From the NCBI GenBank assembly GCA_017435615.1, contig JAFSET010000009.1, forward strand, positions 1 to 32,431: a stretch of 32,431 nucleotides of DNA, written 5' to 3'. Each line of letters begins with the position of its first letter. Positions within the stretch are counted from its first letter, which is position 1. Shown in pieces: positions 8,801 through 16,259 of the stretch. Made by a program: the position numbers and the translations under genes. Below the pieces are notes generated by a model. It made no database searches and was not told the origin of the DNA. It was given only the letters and a program-made list of their open reading frames with translations. The DNA is from Oscillospiraceae bacterium. GTDB lineage: Bacteria > Bacillota > Clostridia > Oscillospirales > Oscillospiraceae.

Positions 8801-10185
8801 CTTTGACAAGAGTGCAGAATATCGGTTTTGTCAGGGACTTCGGAGATTATGCCTTTGCCTACAGCGACCTGACCGATGTAAACCTGGTCAAGGCAGAAAA
8901 GCTTGGCAATATGGTATTTATGAAGGAAGAAAAGGCCCCCTTCAAGGTAAAGCTGGGCCAGAGCCTGCAGTCCGTGGGTGACAATCCCTTTGCTATGTGT
9001 GTCCTGGAGCCGCTGTGCCAAGTGGAGACCACCGAGTTTAACGGCAAGAAGCAGGAAAACAAGATCTACACCTATGCGCTCAGTGACACCGTGCAGGTGA
9101 TCGACGGCAGCCTGTACTGCACCACCGAAAACGGCCTGGAGTTGATTACCTACACCGGCCTGAATAACGAGGATGTGCGTGTAGCCGCGGATACGGTACG
9201 AATCACCGCCTATGCCTTTGCGGGCACGGATGCAAAGATGGTAACCATGCCGGCAACAGTATTCTCCATTGGCCACAAGGCCTTCTACGATTGCCGGAAG
9301 CTGCACACCGTGGTCTTCGGCAGCCAGGAAGCTCCGGTGTTGGAGGAGGAATTCGACCCGGTATACTATGAAAAGCTGAACCACATTCCCGGCACCGGTG
9401 ACTTTGGTACCTACACCGACTATGACGGCAATGAGGTCCAGATCGACGGTATGGGAATCGTACCCTACTTTATGTGGAATGCCACCGATGGCTTGTACTT
9501 CGATGTATTCTACGGAGCCAGCTTCGTGGATTATGTAGGCTATGTGAAGGATAAGCTGACCATGATCCGTCCTGTCAACGGCACCAATTACGAGTCCTTT
9601 ATTTACGGCCAGTACTTTGATGTGGTCATTGACGGTGCCAATGCTCCGGATAAGAACACCCTGGCTACGGTTGCGGCGATCAAGGCACTGCCTGAGCGTG
9701 TGACCTATGAGCACAAGGATCAGGTGGAGGCCGCCCGGGCTATGTACGCCAAAATCGCGACTTTGGAGCAGCAGGCACTGGTTGTCAATTATGCGGACCT
9801 GGTTTCTGCTGAGCAGAGAATTACCGCCCTGGCTCCCACCGAGGAAACCGAGCAGACCGAGCCTACAGAAGAACCTGAGGAGCAGTCCGGCTTCCATGCC
9901 GGTGCCATTGTAGCCATCGTGGCGGCGGTCCTGGCAGCGGCAGCAGCCGTGGTCCTGGTGCTGCGCAAGGGTAAGAAAAACGGTGCGTCTGCTGAAAAAT
10001 CTGAGACTGAGGATATTCCGGAGCTGATAGAGACCGAGTATGCCGAGGAATCGGAGCAGGACGAGGATGAAGAAGCAGAGGAAGCTGAGGAAGCAGAGGA
10101 TGACGGCGAGTCCGAGGATGCGGAGGATGCCGACCAAACCGACGAAACTGAGGGCGACGACGAAACGGAAGAGCCCACTGTCTGA
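2812..10185 (+). CDS. Giant membrane-anchored subtilisin-like (S8) protease with BspA-type leucine-rich repeats
   Basis: This is a 2457-residue surface protease. A signal peptide covers about residues 1-35 (hydrophobic core then AQAA). The S8 domain shows the triad D211 (VLDTG), H285 (HGTHVSG) and S605 (GTSMACP), with oxyanion N381. A PA-type insert (about 460-545) lies between N381 and the serine, as in lactocepin and C5a-peptidase relatives. A Fn3-like region (695-835), two Big_2-like modules (about 1145-1217 and 1271-1347) and over twenty BspA-type LRR_5 repeats (about 1368-2173, recurring I-G-x-YAF-x-x-C/T) follow. A helical stretch precedes one membrane helix (2361-2384), a KGKK stop-transfer and a highly acidic cytoplasmic tail (2385-2457). 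There is no LPXTG motif. The ribosome site is weak (AAAGGCGAG). The repeats probably bind substrate or host surface. The downstream peptide importer suggests a nutritional role. Confidence 0.93.
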   Translation: MKHETNLKIGQIFVVLLLVATLLGGIAVAPVAQAAKFEAASINKVDGLKVDYTQYLDGSVICQLPDTIRDDQEISVIVTLDQINLMDAYQATDKVMSFSQYATAPEAQKLRADIQARTDKVLEKLDAQGIAYTAGKRYDTLLSGVELVIRADAYEAVCKTLGSECGIVMGEVYQAAETQLVENTVNVYETGIFKSGESGYDGTGMVVAVLDTGLDSNHTAFSVDNFKADHLGLTYDEVASVLSQTEAYKLANGLSVDDVYVNEKVPYGYDYADNDPDVYSTHNNHGTHVSGVIVGKDDTITGVAPNAQLVSMKVFSDVVDTARSAWILAALEDCVILGVDVINMSLGTACGFGTEGEEELTSGVYQKIREAGISLVVAASNSYSSAYGSEKNGNLALTSNPDTGTVGSPGTYAHAISVASINGEETPYIKYNKTIIYFEESTDGASEENDFFETLLGEETSKKYEYVVVPGVGRTADYTGMDVRGKIALVRRGDNTFEEKAMIAEAQGAAGIIIYNNVSGEIKMNVGDAKLAVCSIAQDDGEMLAQQGGGTLTISKEQTSGPFISDFSSWGPTPDLGIKPEITAHGGNILSSVTGGGYDRLSGTSMACPNLAGVAILLRQYVVENFPNIADDNCKVNDMINCLMMSTADIAISTNGLPYFVRKQGAGLANLMNAISTPAYLTTYDKQGNLMDKPKLELGDDPQKTGVYEMRFAINNVSDKKLSYELGSYVLTEGVSDTKTNAGEQTVTEEAVVLEGAQTVITAVNGQEHKGSKVTVPAGETVEVTVKVTLSDEDKAYLDQSFENGMYVEGYLTLNAKSGTKVNLSVPYLAFYGDWAKAPLFDLEYFETDADEQDDSIAVEDKVMADAYASRPVGGVSEDYVSYLGSYYFLQDPNDMLISATRDYICLSNQEGTIHSLRFVWAGLLRNAKKIEVVITDDTTGEVIFETVDDDVRKSYGDGGSIRPSNVEIEFDTAEYNLANNSEYTVTLTGYLDYGDGCLETNEKNVFQFPLTMDFEAPTVTNVEFSYEYDKTLKKNRLYAHMDVYDNHYAMSAQLGYVGQGTDDDGNTVPEMKTFEQYLTPIYSQKNSTTTVKLELTDYIYEIKDGARNELTFAVTCYDYALNYATYEIGLPINFVDFYFDSMPDEGITLSPNEVFTLEPLVDPATEWAELLTFTSSKPSVARVVNNKVIAVGSGSAIIKVSDPTTNKSITFPVNVLKEGDEGYRRYDKPVADIFRLTGYTTQKAYYVVDNNEKDIGDTGNIRFFEGNYSLKLYPSETVLLSYDLDAYFPKDTTVEFETSNENIVTIDDYGNVTGVAEGFASVTVKVMMDGKSTYYSESVSVEVKDPYLTTGPSLTHYYGNGGLVVMPEDLNLKEIGNFAFANFEYVQKTEAELEFDDSEEMKQWFIGDSTITKVILPEGIEKIGAYAFANLTGLEEIVLPSTLEAIEYGAFYGCSSLKKITFNGENNLKIISQNAFEGCDLQDTVDLSSVCVISNYAFAGNKKLKGVTTSESLLSIGEYAFAGCESLENMTITAKKVKYGPYAFTGCDALKEFYVNASVLPEGMFYQSKALEKVTIGPDVNEIGEFAFRETKVSTLEVQEGSKTYKVQTADHVLSADGSSLMAVAATASGAYTEKNVGGAKITAVGLGAFSHCTDVTSITLPNVTVVGEYAFASDEEAKKGVTQIQLGTLTQIGEYGFFASDISQMPAVTDQTQIGKYAFAHTELTEVTVPSGMTVQEGTFAECTKLTSVVIGDDVVLGDYAFNMDKDLSYKVLTYDENGEKYFYYEFGTALTSLTIGKNAVIGENAFSYHASLQTVTLGENAKIGKQAFYNCTALTQIDLSKAVSIGDYAFSGDEYYICLDESMAYAAVSSQGEYMTTVHATSIETADLTSAESIGEYAFAMCEKLSSVKLNPAITDIPTYAFASCPMLSSIDLSHVQTIGDYAFQETEALTEVTLTAATELGEYAFVNGKSLKKVTLNKEGTKLGEGAFAYCEALTRVQNIGFVRDFGDYAFAYSDLTDVNLVKAEKLGNMVFMKEEKAPFKVKLGQSLQSVGDNPFAMCVLEPLCQVETTEFNGKKQENKIYTYALSDTVQVIDGSLYCTTENGLELITYTGLNNEDVRVAADTVRITAYAFAGTDAKMVTMPATVFSIGHKAFYDCRKLHTVVFGSQEAPVLEEEFDPVYYEKLNHIPGTGDFGTYTDYDGNEVQIDGMGIVPYFMWNATDGLYFDVFYGASFVDYVGYVKDKLTMIRPVNGTNYESFIYGQYFDVVIDGANAPDKNTLATVAAIKALPERVTYEHKDQVEAARAMYAKIATLEQQALVVNYADLVSAEQRITALAPTEETEQTEPTEEPEEQSGFHAGAIVAIVAAVLAAAAAVVLVLRKGKKNGASAEKSETEDIPELIETEYAEESEQDEDEEAEEAEEAEDDGESEDAEDADQTDETEGDDETEEPTV

Positions 10186-10201
10186 TCAGTAAACATCGAA
10201 C

Positions 10202-10229
10202 GGCAGGGCCGCTGAAATGCGGCCTTGCC
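10202..10229 (+). other. Intercistronic stem-loop between protease and lipoprotein genes
   Basis: ggcagggccgc (10202-10212) pairs with gcggccttgcc (10219-10229) around a 6-nt loop, with one G-U pair. No T-run follows, so this is not a normal intrinsic terminator. It could protect the transcript end or partly uncouple protease expression from the downstream genes. Confidence 0.5.
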
Positions 10230-10242
10230 CGCCGAAAGGAAG

Positions 10243-11571
10243 ATGCGGAAGATGAATTTGAAACTCAAAACCCTGATACTGTTTCTGCTGCTTACGGTGC
10301 TGTTGATCACCGGCTGCAGTCAGGAACCGACACCGTATCAGGTCAACGATGCGGAGGATTACACCGTCAGCATCCAGTATGATGCCAACGGCGGTATCTT
10401 TACCACCAATACTTCGGTCATTACCGATTCCTACAATATTTCCGGTATGGAAACAAACGCCCAGGGTCTTGTGGAACTGCCTTTGTGCAAGCCTGACGAT
10501 CCTGCCCGGGAGAAAAATGCTTTCGCCCCGGCGAAAAACGGCTATTTCCTGGCCGGCTGGTACACCCAGCGGACCGAAACCGGCACCAATGAAGCCGGTG
10601 AACCGGTCTATACCTACGGCGGCAAGTGGGACTTTGAAAAGGACCGTTTCAGCGTAGATCCCAGCGGCGGACATTCCTCCGCGGAGCCGGTGCTGACACT
10701 GTATGCCGCCTGGATCCCCCTGTTCCAGATCGAAGTGTACGATCTGCACAGCGGCGAGCTGACAGGCACGGTGACCTATGATCCCCAGGAGGGCGCTCAG
10801 AATGTACCTCAGTGGGACGAGGAAACCGGCGCGGTGAATATGTTTAAGTTCCCGGATCATCCCGGCCATACCTTCAACGGTGCCTACTACGACGAGGCAG
10901 GAAAAAACCCGGTGCAGACCCAGCAGCTTGTCCATACCGGTGTTGTGGACGAGGCCACCGGCACCGTTCAGGGCAGCACCATGAAGCTGTATGTGGACTG
11001 GTTGGAAGGGGAGTGGTACCACATTTACAATGTGGAGCAGTTCCTGGATAATGCCAGCGTAAGCGGCAGCTACATCATCCATGAGGATTTGGACTTTGCC
11101 GGTGAGATCTGGCCCTCCTCCCTGATGCACGGCAACTACACCGGCACCATTGAGGGCAACGGCCACACCTTTCAGAATATTACCTTTGAGCAGACCAACA
11201 ACTCCAAGACCAACGGCGGTCTGTTCGGTTACCTGACAGAAACAGCGGCACTGAAGGATGTGACCTTTAAAAATGTCACCTTCACCATTAAAAACGGCAC
11301 CCGTATGGCTGGTACCTCCTACGGATTGCTGGCCGGCACCGTTTCTGACCAGGCAACGCTTACCAATGTCAAGATCGTCAAGAGTACCTTGCAGATCGAC
11401 TCCGGCTGCTACTTCGGCACAGATGACTACAGCATCGGCCTGGTCAGCGGCATGGGCGAGACCGGTATCGATTATAAAGGCATTACCTGTAAAGCCACGG
11501 GCGATGCACCCCAAACTGTTGTCATTACCGTCAACGATGCCACGGTTACCGTGGAATTTGTGACGGAGTAA
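10243..11571 (+). CDS. Lipoprotein with InlB B-repeat-like and GLUG-like regions
   Basis: About 442 residues. The N-terminus is a lipoprotein signal with lipobox LITGC, so the mature protein should be lipid-anchored on the outer face. The region after it contains IQYDANGG and FLAGWYT motifs typical of InlB B-repeats (Listeria-Bacteroides repeat, beta-grasp). The C-terminal half has a beta-helix-like pattern (GTIEGNGHTFQNITF, GGLFGYL, LKDVTFKNVTF) resembling GLUG repeats. Two ATGs (10243 and 10252) follow a GAAAGGAAG element and either could be the start; a TTG at 10225 is less likely. It sits 57 bp after the protease and 28 bp before the binding-protein gene. Function is unknown; adhesion or substrate presentation beside the protease is a guess. 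Confidence 0.82.
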   Translation: MRKMNLKLKTLILFLLLTVLLITGCSQEPTPYQVNDAEDYTVSIQYDANGGIFTTNTSVITDSYNISGMETNAQGLVELPLCKPDDPAREKNAFAPAKNGYFLAGWYTQRTETGTNEAGEPVYTYGGKWDFEKDRFSVDPSGGHSSAEPVLTLYAAWIPLFQIEVYDLHSGELTGTVTYDPQEGAQNVPQWDEETGAVNMFKFPDHPGHTFNGAYYDEAGKNPVQTQQLVHTGVVDEATGTVQGSTMKLYVDWLEGEWYHIYNVEQFLDNASVSGSYIIHEDLDFAGEIWPSSLMHGNYTGTIEGNGHTFQNITFEQTNNSKTNGGLFGYLTETAALKDVTFKNVTFTIKNGTRMAGTSYGLLAGTVSDQATLTNVKIVKSTLQIDSGCYFGTDDYSIGLVSGMGETGIDYKGITCKATGDAPQTVVITVNDATVTVEFVTE

Positions 11572-11599
11572 CATAGAACAAGGAAAAAGGAGAATTATT

Positions 11600-14173
11600 A
11601 TGACAAAAAGAATTGTTTCTTTCGTCCTGTGCATCGCAATGTGCTTTGCAACCATGTCTGTGCTGGCAGGCTGCGGCGGCAGCGGCAGCACCGATGCCTT
11701 CGTTGTGATGTCCGAGCAGTTGGACGGCCTGTTTAACCCCTTCTACTACACCTCCGCCAACGACGGCAGCGTGGTGGGCCTGACCCAGATCGGCATGCTG
11801 TCCTCCAAGCTGGATGAAAACGGCGACGTGGCCGTTGCGTACGGCGACAACGAGGCGGTTGTTGTTAAGGATTATCAGATCACCGAAAACAGCGACAACA
11901 CCACCACTTACACCTTCGTTATTAAGAACGGTATCAAGTTCTCCGACGGTCATCCCCTGACCATGGAAGACGTGCTGTTCAACTTCTATGTGTACTTAGA
12001 CCCGGTGTACACCGGCTCCAACACCCTGTACTCCACCAAGATCCTGGGCCTGAACGAGTACCGGACCCAGACTGTGGGCGCAGGCTCCGAGGGTAACGAT
12101 GACCTGATCTCTTCTCAGGCATCTACCAGAGCACAGGCCCGTATCAATGAGCTGGTCAACCTGTTCCATTCCCAGCTCAAGGCCTCCAGCACCAACGAGG
12201 TCAGCTATGAGGCAATGGTGGAGGCCATCAAGGCGCACTCTGTCAGCTCCGGCTATCAGAGCGCCATCTCCAACACCCCTGACGAGATTACCAGCGACAA
12301 CCTGCTGGCTGACTATGAATATGCCCTGAAGCTGTTCAAGGAAGAGCTGGGCACCGACTACCTGAGCGCTCAGGATTCCTACACCGAAGAGCCCTACAAG
12401 TCCCATGAGGAATTTGGCAACGAGGTTTTCTGCTTCATGTTCACCGAGGGCTATGTGGAAGTGGAGTACGCCGAGGGTGAGAACGGCAAGAAGGACCGCA
12501 CCAAGATCGAAAGCCTGACCCCCAAGTATCCTGACACCATCAAGGATAAGGATGCTGCTATCGATTATATCTACAAGGATAAGATCGCCCGTGAGCTGGA
12601 TATCATTCTGTACTACTGGGCAACTGCTAACAAGCTGAACACCGAATTCACCGCCAAGGCCAAGGAAGTTATCCTCCATGAGAATGTTTCCGAGGACGGC
12701 AACCTGGCTGTCAGCAACATTTCCGGCATCGTGTCCCTGGGTCATACCGACCAGGCCGGTTCTGTAGTCAATGTGAACGGCACCGACTACACCGTTGCCT
12801 CCGGCCACAACGAGGACGGCACCGTTTCCGCAGAGAACGAGTACGATGTACTGCAGATCACCATCGACGGCGTGGACCCCAAGGCTATCTGGAACTTCTC
12901 CCTGACTGTGGCTCCCCAGCACTACTACGGCGAGGGCAGCTCTGTTGCTGTGGATATTGCCAACAACAAGTTCGGCGTGGAATTCGCCAGCTTTGACTTC
13001 ATGAGCGATATCATCCAGTCCCCCAGAAATGTCCGTATTCCCATGGGCGCAGGTCCCTACAAGGCTACCGACAGCGCCAATGCGGATGTACCTGCTGAGA
13101 ACGATTTCTACAAGAACAATATTGTTTACTTCAAGGCCAACGAGAACTTCAACACCGTGGGCGCAGGCATTGAAAATGCCAAGATCGACAAGGTCCGTTA
13201 TCAGATCGTGTCCTCCAACAACGCCATTGCTGCCCTGGAGAGCGGCTCTGTGCACTACATCTCCCCCTCCTTGACCACCGACAACTATGAGAAGCTGGAC
13301 AAGATGAAGAGCAAGGGCTACGAGATGATCACCACCGACCAGCTGGGCTACGGCTACATCGGTGTCAACGCCTCCAAGATCAACGACCTGAACTTGCGTA
13401 AGGCTATTATGTGCGCAATGAATACCGGCCTGGCTCTGGAATACTACCGCGCCGGCACTGCTGAGCAGATCTACTGGAACATGTCCACTGTGAGCTGGGC
13501 ATACCCCAAGGGTGCTTCCGAGTTCGACAACGGCAAGGATTATCCCCAGATGGGCACCTGGAGCGAGGATGTGGCCCGGACCAACATTCAGAAGTATATG
13601 CAGGAGGCCGGTGTCAGCGAGGGCGACAGCCAACTCAAGGTCACCTTCACCATCGCAGGCTCCACCTTGCAGGATCACCCCACCTATAAGGTGTTCCGTG
13701 ATGCCGCTGCTCTGCTCAACGATATGGGTTGGGAAGTCAACGTTGTTTGTGACACCCAGGCCCTGACCAAGATCAGCACCGGTTCTTTGGAGGTTTGGGC
13801 AGCCGCCTGGTCCTCCGCACTGGATCCGGATATGTATCAGGTCTACCACAAGGATTCCACCGCTACCAGCACCCTGGCTTGGGGCTACAACTTCCTGAAG
13901 ACCAGCGGTACTGCCGAAGAGCTGAGCATCCTGGACGATCTGAGTAATCTGATCGATCAGGCCCGTGAGACCAACGATCAGGCGATCCGTTCTCAGCTTT
14001 ATGAAGAGGCTATGGGCTACGTGCTGGATCTGGCAGTGGAGCTGCCGGTCTATCAGCGTGATGTGCTGTATGCCTACAACGCCAATGTCATTTCCAAGGA
14101 CAGCCTTCCCGATGTGATCAATCCCTATTCCTCTCCTCTGGACCGGATCTGGGAGCTTGAATATGCCAACTGA
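11600..14173 (+). CDS. oppA: ABC importer substrate-binding lipoprotein, peptide family (SBP_bac_5)
   Basis: This 857-residue binding protein has a signal peptide and lipobox (LAGC, Cys25). The family signature region SDGHPLTMEDVLFNF lies near 115-129, and the C-terminal half contains the usual lobe sequences (GPYKA, GYIGVN, LRKAIMCAMN). OppA/DppA proteins are usually about 500-600 residues, so this one is enlarged. The extra sequence is mostly around residues 165-400, a helical and acidic insert. AAGGAG lies 7 nt before the ATG. It is followed 18 bp later by the permease gene, giving a complete Opp-type set. It probably captures peptides released by the protease encoded upstream. The exact ligand (di-, oligopeptide or other) cannot be read from the sequence. 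Confidence 0.9.
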   Translation: MTKRIVSFVLCIAMCFATMSVLAGCGGSGSTDAFVVMSEQLDGLFNPFYYTSANDGSVVGLTQIGMLSSKLDENGDVAVAYGDNEAVVVKDYQITENSDNTTTYTFVIKNGIKFSDGHPLTMEDVLFNFYVYLDPVYTGSNTLYSTKILGLNEYRTQTVGAGSEGNDDLISSQASTRAQARINELVNLFHSQLKASSTNEVSYEAMVEAIKAHSVSSGYQSAISNTPDEITSDNLLADYEYALKLFKEELGTDYLSAQDSYTEEPYKSHEEFGNEVFCFMFTEGYVEVEYAEGENGKKDRTKIESLTPKYPDTIKDKDAAIDYIYKDKIARELDIILYYWATANKLNTEFTAKAKEVILHENVSEDGNLAVSNISGIVSLGHTDQAGSVVNVNGTDYTVASGHNEDGTVSAENEYDVLQITIDGVDPKAIWNFSLTVAPQHYYGEGSSVAVDIANNKFGVEFASFDFMSDIIQSPRNVRIPMGAGPYKATDSANADVPAENDFYKNNIVYFKANENFNTVGAGIENAKIDKVRYQIVSSNNAIAALESGSVHYISPSLTTDNYEKLDKMKSKGYEMITTDQLGYGYIGVNASKINDLNLRKAIMCAMNTGLALEYYRAGTAEQIYWNMSTVSWAYPKGASEFDNGKDYPQMGTWSEDVARTNIQKYMQEAGVSEGDSQLKVTFTIAGSTLQDHPTYKVFRDAAALLNDMGWEVNVVCDTQALTKISTGSLEVWAAAWSSALDPDMYQVYHKDSTATSTLAWGYNFLKTSGTAEELSILDDLSNLIDQARETNDQAIRSQLYEEAMGYVLDLAVELPVYQRDVLYAYNANVISKDSLPDVINPYSSPLDRIWELEYAN

Positions 14174-14191
14174 TAAAGGGCGTGTTTACGT

Positions 14192-15187
14192 ATGTTAAAA
14201 TATATAGCAAAAAGAATAGGCTATGCCCTGGTCGTTTTGCTGGGTGTTTCCCTGATCATCTATTTCCTGACCCGCTTGATGCCCATTGACTTTGTTAAGG
14301 ACAAGGTCACCCAGGTGCAGACCAGCGGCGCAACCGTCAGCGCGGAAATGGTTGAGGCAATGTACGCATCCTACGGACTGGAGGAAGACGCAGGCTTCCT
14401 CCAGATCCTGCAGGGATATTTGAACTGGCTGGCAGACCTGGTCCGCTTTGACTTAGGCACCAGCTTCAAATATGGCATCCCCGTTACGGAAAAGATCGCC
14501 ATGCATATGGGTACATCCTTTATCATTGCGCTGATTGCGGCGGTATTTGAATTTATGATCGCCATTCCTTTGGGTATCACCGCGGCAACTCACCAGTACA
14601 GCCTTCGGGACTACATCGTCACCATCTTGGTGATGGTGGGTATCTCCTTGCCGGCCTTCTTCTTCGGTAATATCCTGAAAAGCTGGCTGGCACTGGATCT
14701 TGGCTGGTTCTTCCCCAGCGGCATCCGGGATGCCACCAAGGACTATACCGGTTTCCCCCTGCTGATCGACTATTTCCGTCATGTGTTCATTCCCATCCTG
14801 ACGGTGGTCATTCTGAGTATCGGCTCCAGAATGCGTATGACCCGTACCAATATGCTGGAGGTGCTGAATTCTGACTACATCCGTACCGCCCGTGCCAAGG
14901 GCCTGAAGGAAAAGGTGGTCATCAACAAGCACGCCTTCCGCAACACCCTGATCCCACTGGTTACCTCTATGGCAGGTCTGCTTCCCAGCCTGTTCTCCGG
15001 CGCCATCATCACCGAGCAGGTGTTTAACTTGCCCGGTATCGGTAACATTGCGCTGGAGGCCATGAACGCCGGTGACATTCCCTTCATCATGGGCTACAAT
15101 ATGTTCCTGGCAGTGCTCAGCGTGCTGGGCGTTCTGCTGGCAGACCTGATGTACGGCATTGTGGATCCCCGGGTCAAATTGGAGTAA
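14192..15187 (+). CDS. oppB: Peptide ABC transporter permease, OppB/DppB type
   Basis: 331 residues with about six membrane helices. The N-terminus (MLKYIAKRIGYALVVLLGVSLIIYFLTRLMP) is typical of OppB/DppB. The ATPase-coupling EAA-like loop is ARAKGLKEKVVINKHAFRNTLIP. The C-terminus ends DLMYGIVDPRVKLE, also characteristic of the family. It follows the binding-protein gene by 18 bp and precedes the OppC-type permease by 12 bp. The ribosome site is AAAGGG, with a somewhat long spacer. It should form the membrane channel together with the next gene product. Confidence 0.92.
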   Translation: MLKYIAKRIGYALVVLLGVSLIIYFLTRLMPIDFVKDKVTQVQTSGATVSAEMVEAMYASYGLEEDAGFLQILQGYLNWLADLVRFDLGTSFKYGIPVTEKIAMHMGTSFIIALIAAVFEFMIAIPLGITAATHQYSLRDYIVTILVMVGISLPAFFFGNILKSWLALDLGWFFPSGIRDATKDYTGFPLLIDYFRHVFIPILTVVILSIGSRMRMTRTNMLEVLNSDYIRTARAKGLKEKVVINKHAFRNTLIPLVTSMAGLLPSLFSGAIITEQVFNLPGIGNIALEAMNAGDIPFIMGYNMFLAVLSVLGVLLADLMYGIVDPRVKLE

Positions 15188-15199
15188 GGAGGCAGATGT

Positions 15200-16255
15200 A
15201 TGGAAGAACTGAATAAAGAGCAAGTTCAGCAAGTTACAACTGATACAGATGTGCCTCACGACAAAAATGTACGGCTGATGTCCCCCAACCAAATGCTGGT
15301 GCGGCGGTTTTTCCGCTCCAAGCTCAGCGTTTTGGGCCTTGTGATGGTGATCGGCCTGTTCCTGTTCTGCTTCGTCGGCCCTATGGTCTACACCCAGTGG
15401 GGGGAAACGGATCTGGACAAGAGCGGCAGAACCGAGTACGCCGTATCCGAGTTTACCTACACCGTGGACGGTGTGGAGCATACCCTGCGGCAAACCACGC
15501 AGACCCATTGGGTGGATAATGCCCTGAGTGCCCCCTCTGCCACCCATCCCTTAGGTACGGATGATCAGGGCTACGATGTGCTGGCCCGGCTGATGTACGG
15601 CGGACGGGTTTCCCTGATCGTCAGCTTTATGACCGTGTTCCTGCTGACCATCATCGGCGTGCTGATGGGCGGTATTGCCGGCTATTTCGGCGGCGTGATC
15701 GACGAGGTCATTATGCGCATTTGCGATATCCTTATGTGTCTGCCCGGTATTCCCATTTTGCTGATCCTCAGCTCCGCAATGGACGGCTGGGTGAAGCTGG
15801 GATATATCGAGGAGGGCATGCGCATCTATATTTTGATGCTGTTTTTGACCCTGATCTCCTGGCCCGGCGTGGCCCGTCTGGTCCGTGGACAGATCCTTTC
15901 CCTGCGTGAGCAGGAGTATATGGTGGCTGCGGAAGCCATGGGCTTCTCCACCGGCCGCAAGATCTTTAAGCACCTGGTGCCCAATGTGATGCCCCAGCTT
16001 ATCGTGCAGATGAGCCTGAGCCTAGGCAGCATGATCCTCTATGAGGCAACCCTGTCCTATTTGAATATGGGCATCAAGGCTCCCTATACCGCCTGGGGTT
16101 CTATGATCAACATCATTACCACCAACCAGGATATTTTGCAGAACCATCTGTATGTGTGGGTGCCTGCCGGTGTGTGCATTGTCATCGCAGTGCTGGGCTT
16201 CAACTTTGTAGGCGACGGCTTGCGCGATGCTCTGGACCCCAAGGGAAGGAGATAA
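15200..16255 (+). CDS. oppC: Peptide ABC transporter permease, OppC/DppC type
   Basis: 351 residues. An N-terminal cytoplasmic segment precedes the first helix, and an extracytoplasmic segment of about 60-70 residues follows before ATHPLGTDDQGYDVLARLMYGGR, the family hallmark. The EAA-like coupling loop is AAEAMGFSTGRKIFKHLVPNVMP, and the end is GDGLRDALDPKGRR. AAGGAGG overlaps the stop of the preceding gene and lies 7 nt before this ATG, so translation is probably coupled. It pairs with the OppB-type permease. Confidence 0.93.
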   Translation: MEELNKEQVQQVTTDTDVPHDKNVRLMSPNQMLVRRFFRSKLSVLGLVMVIGLFLFCFVGPMVYTQWGETDLDKSGRTEYAVSEFTYTVDGVEHTLRQTTQTHWVDNALSAPSATHPLGTDDQGYDVLARLMYGGRVSLIVSFMTVFLLTIIGVLMGGIAGYFGGVIDEVIMRICDILMCLPGIPILLILSSAMDGWVKLGYIEEGMRIYILMLFLTLISWPGVARLVRGQILSLREQEYMVAAEAMGFSTGRKIFKHLVPNVMPQLIVQMSLSLGSMILYEATLSYLNMGIKAPYTAWGSMINIITTNQDILQNHLYVWVPAGVCIVIAVLGFNFVGDGLRDALDPKGRR

Positions 16256-16259
16256 GCCC

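Noticed and set aside
6619-10137. Second long minus-strand open frame opposite the leucine-rich repeats
   Set aside because: This is the same codon-bias shadow. Its repeating pattern mirrors the sense-strand repeats, and it has no supporting ribosome site or promoter.
10202-10229. Terminator after the protease gene
   Set aside because: The stem is strong but has no following T-run, and the next ribosome site is immediately downstream.
10186-13849. Long minus-strand frames (10186-11691 and 11996-13849) opposite the lipoprotein and binding-protein genes
   Set aside because: They oppose well-supported lipoproteins and have no family motifs or ribosome sites.
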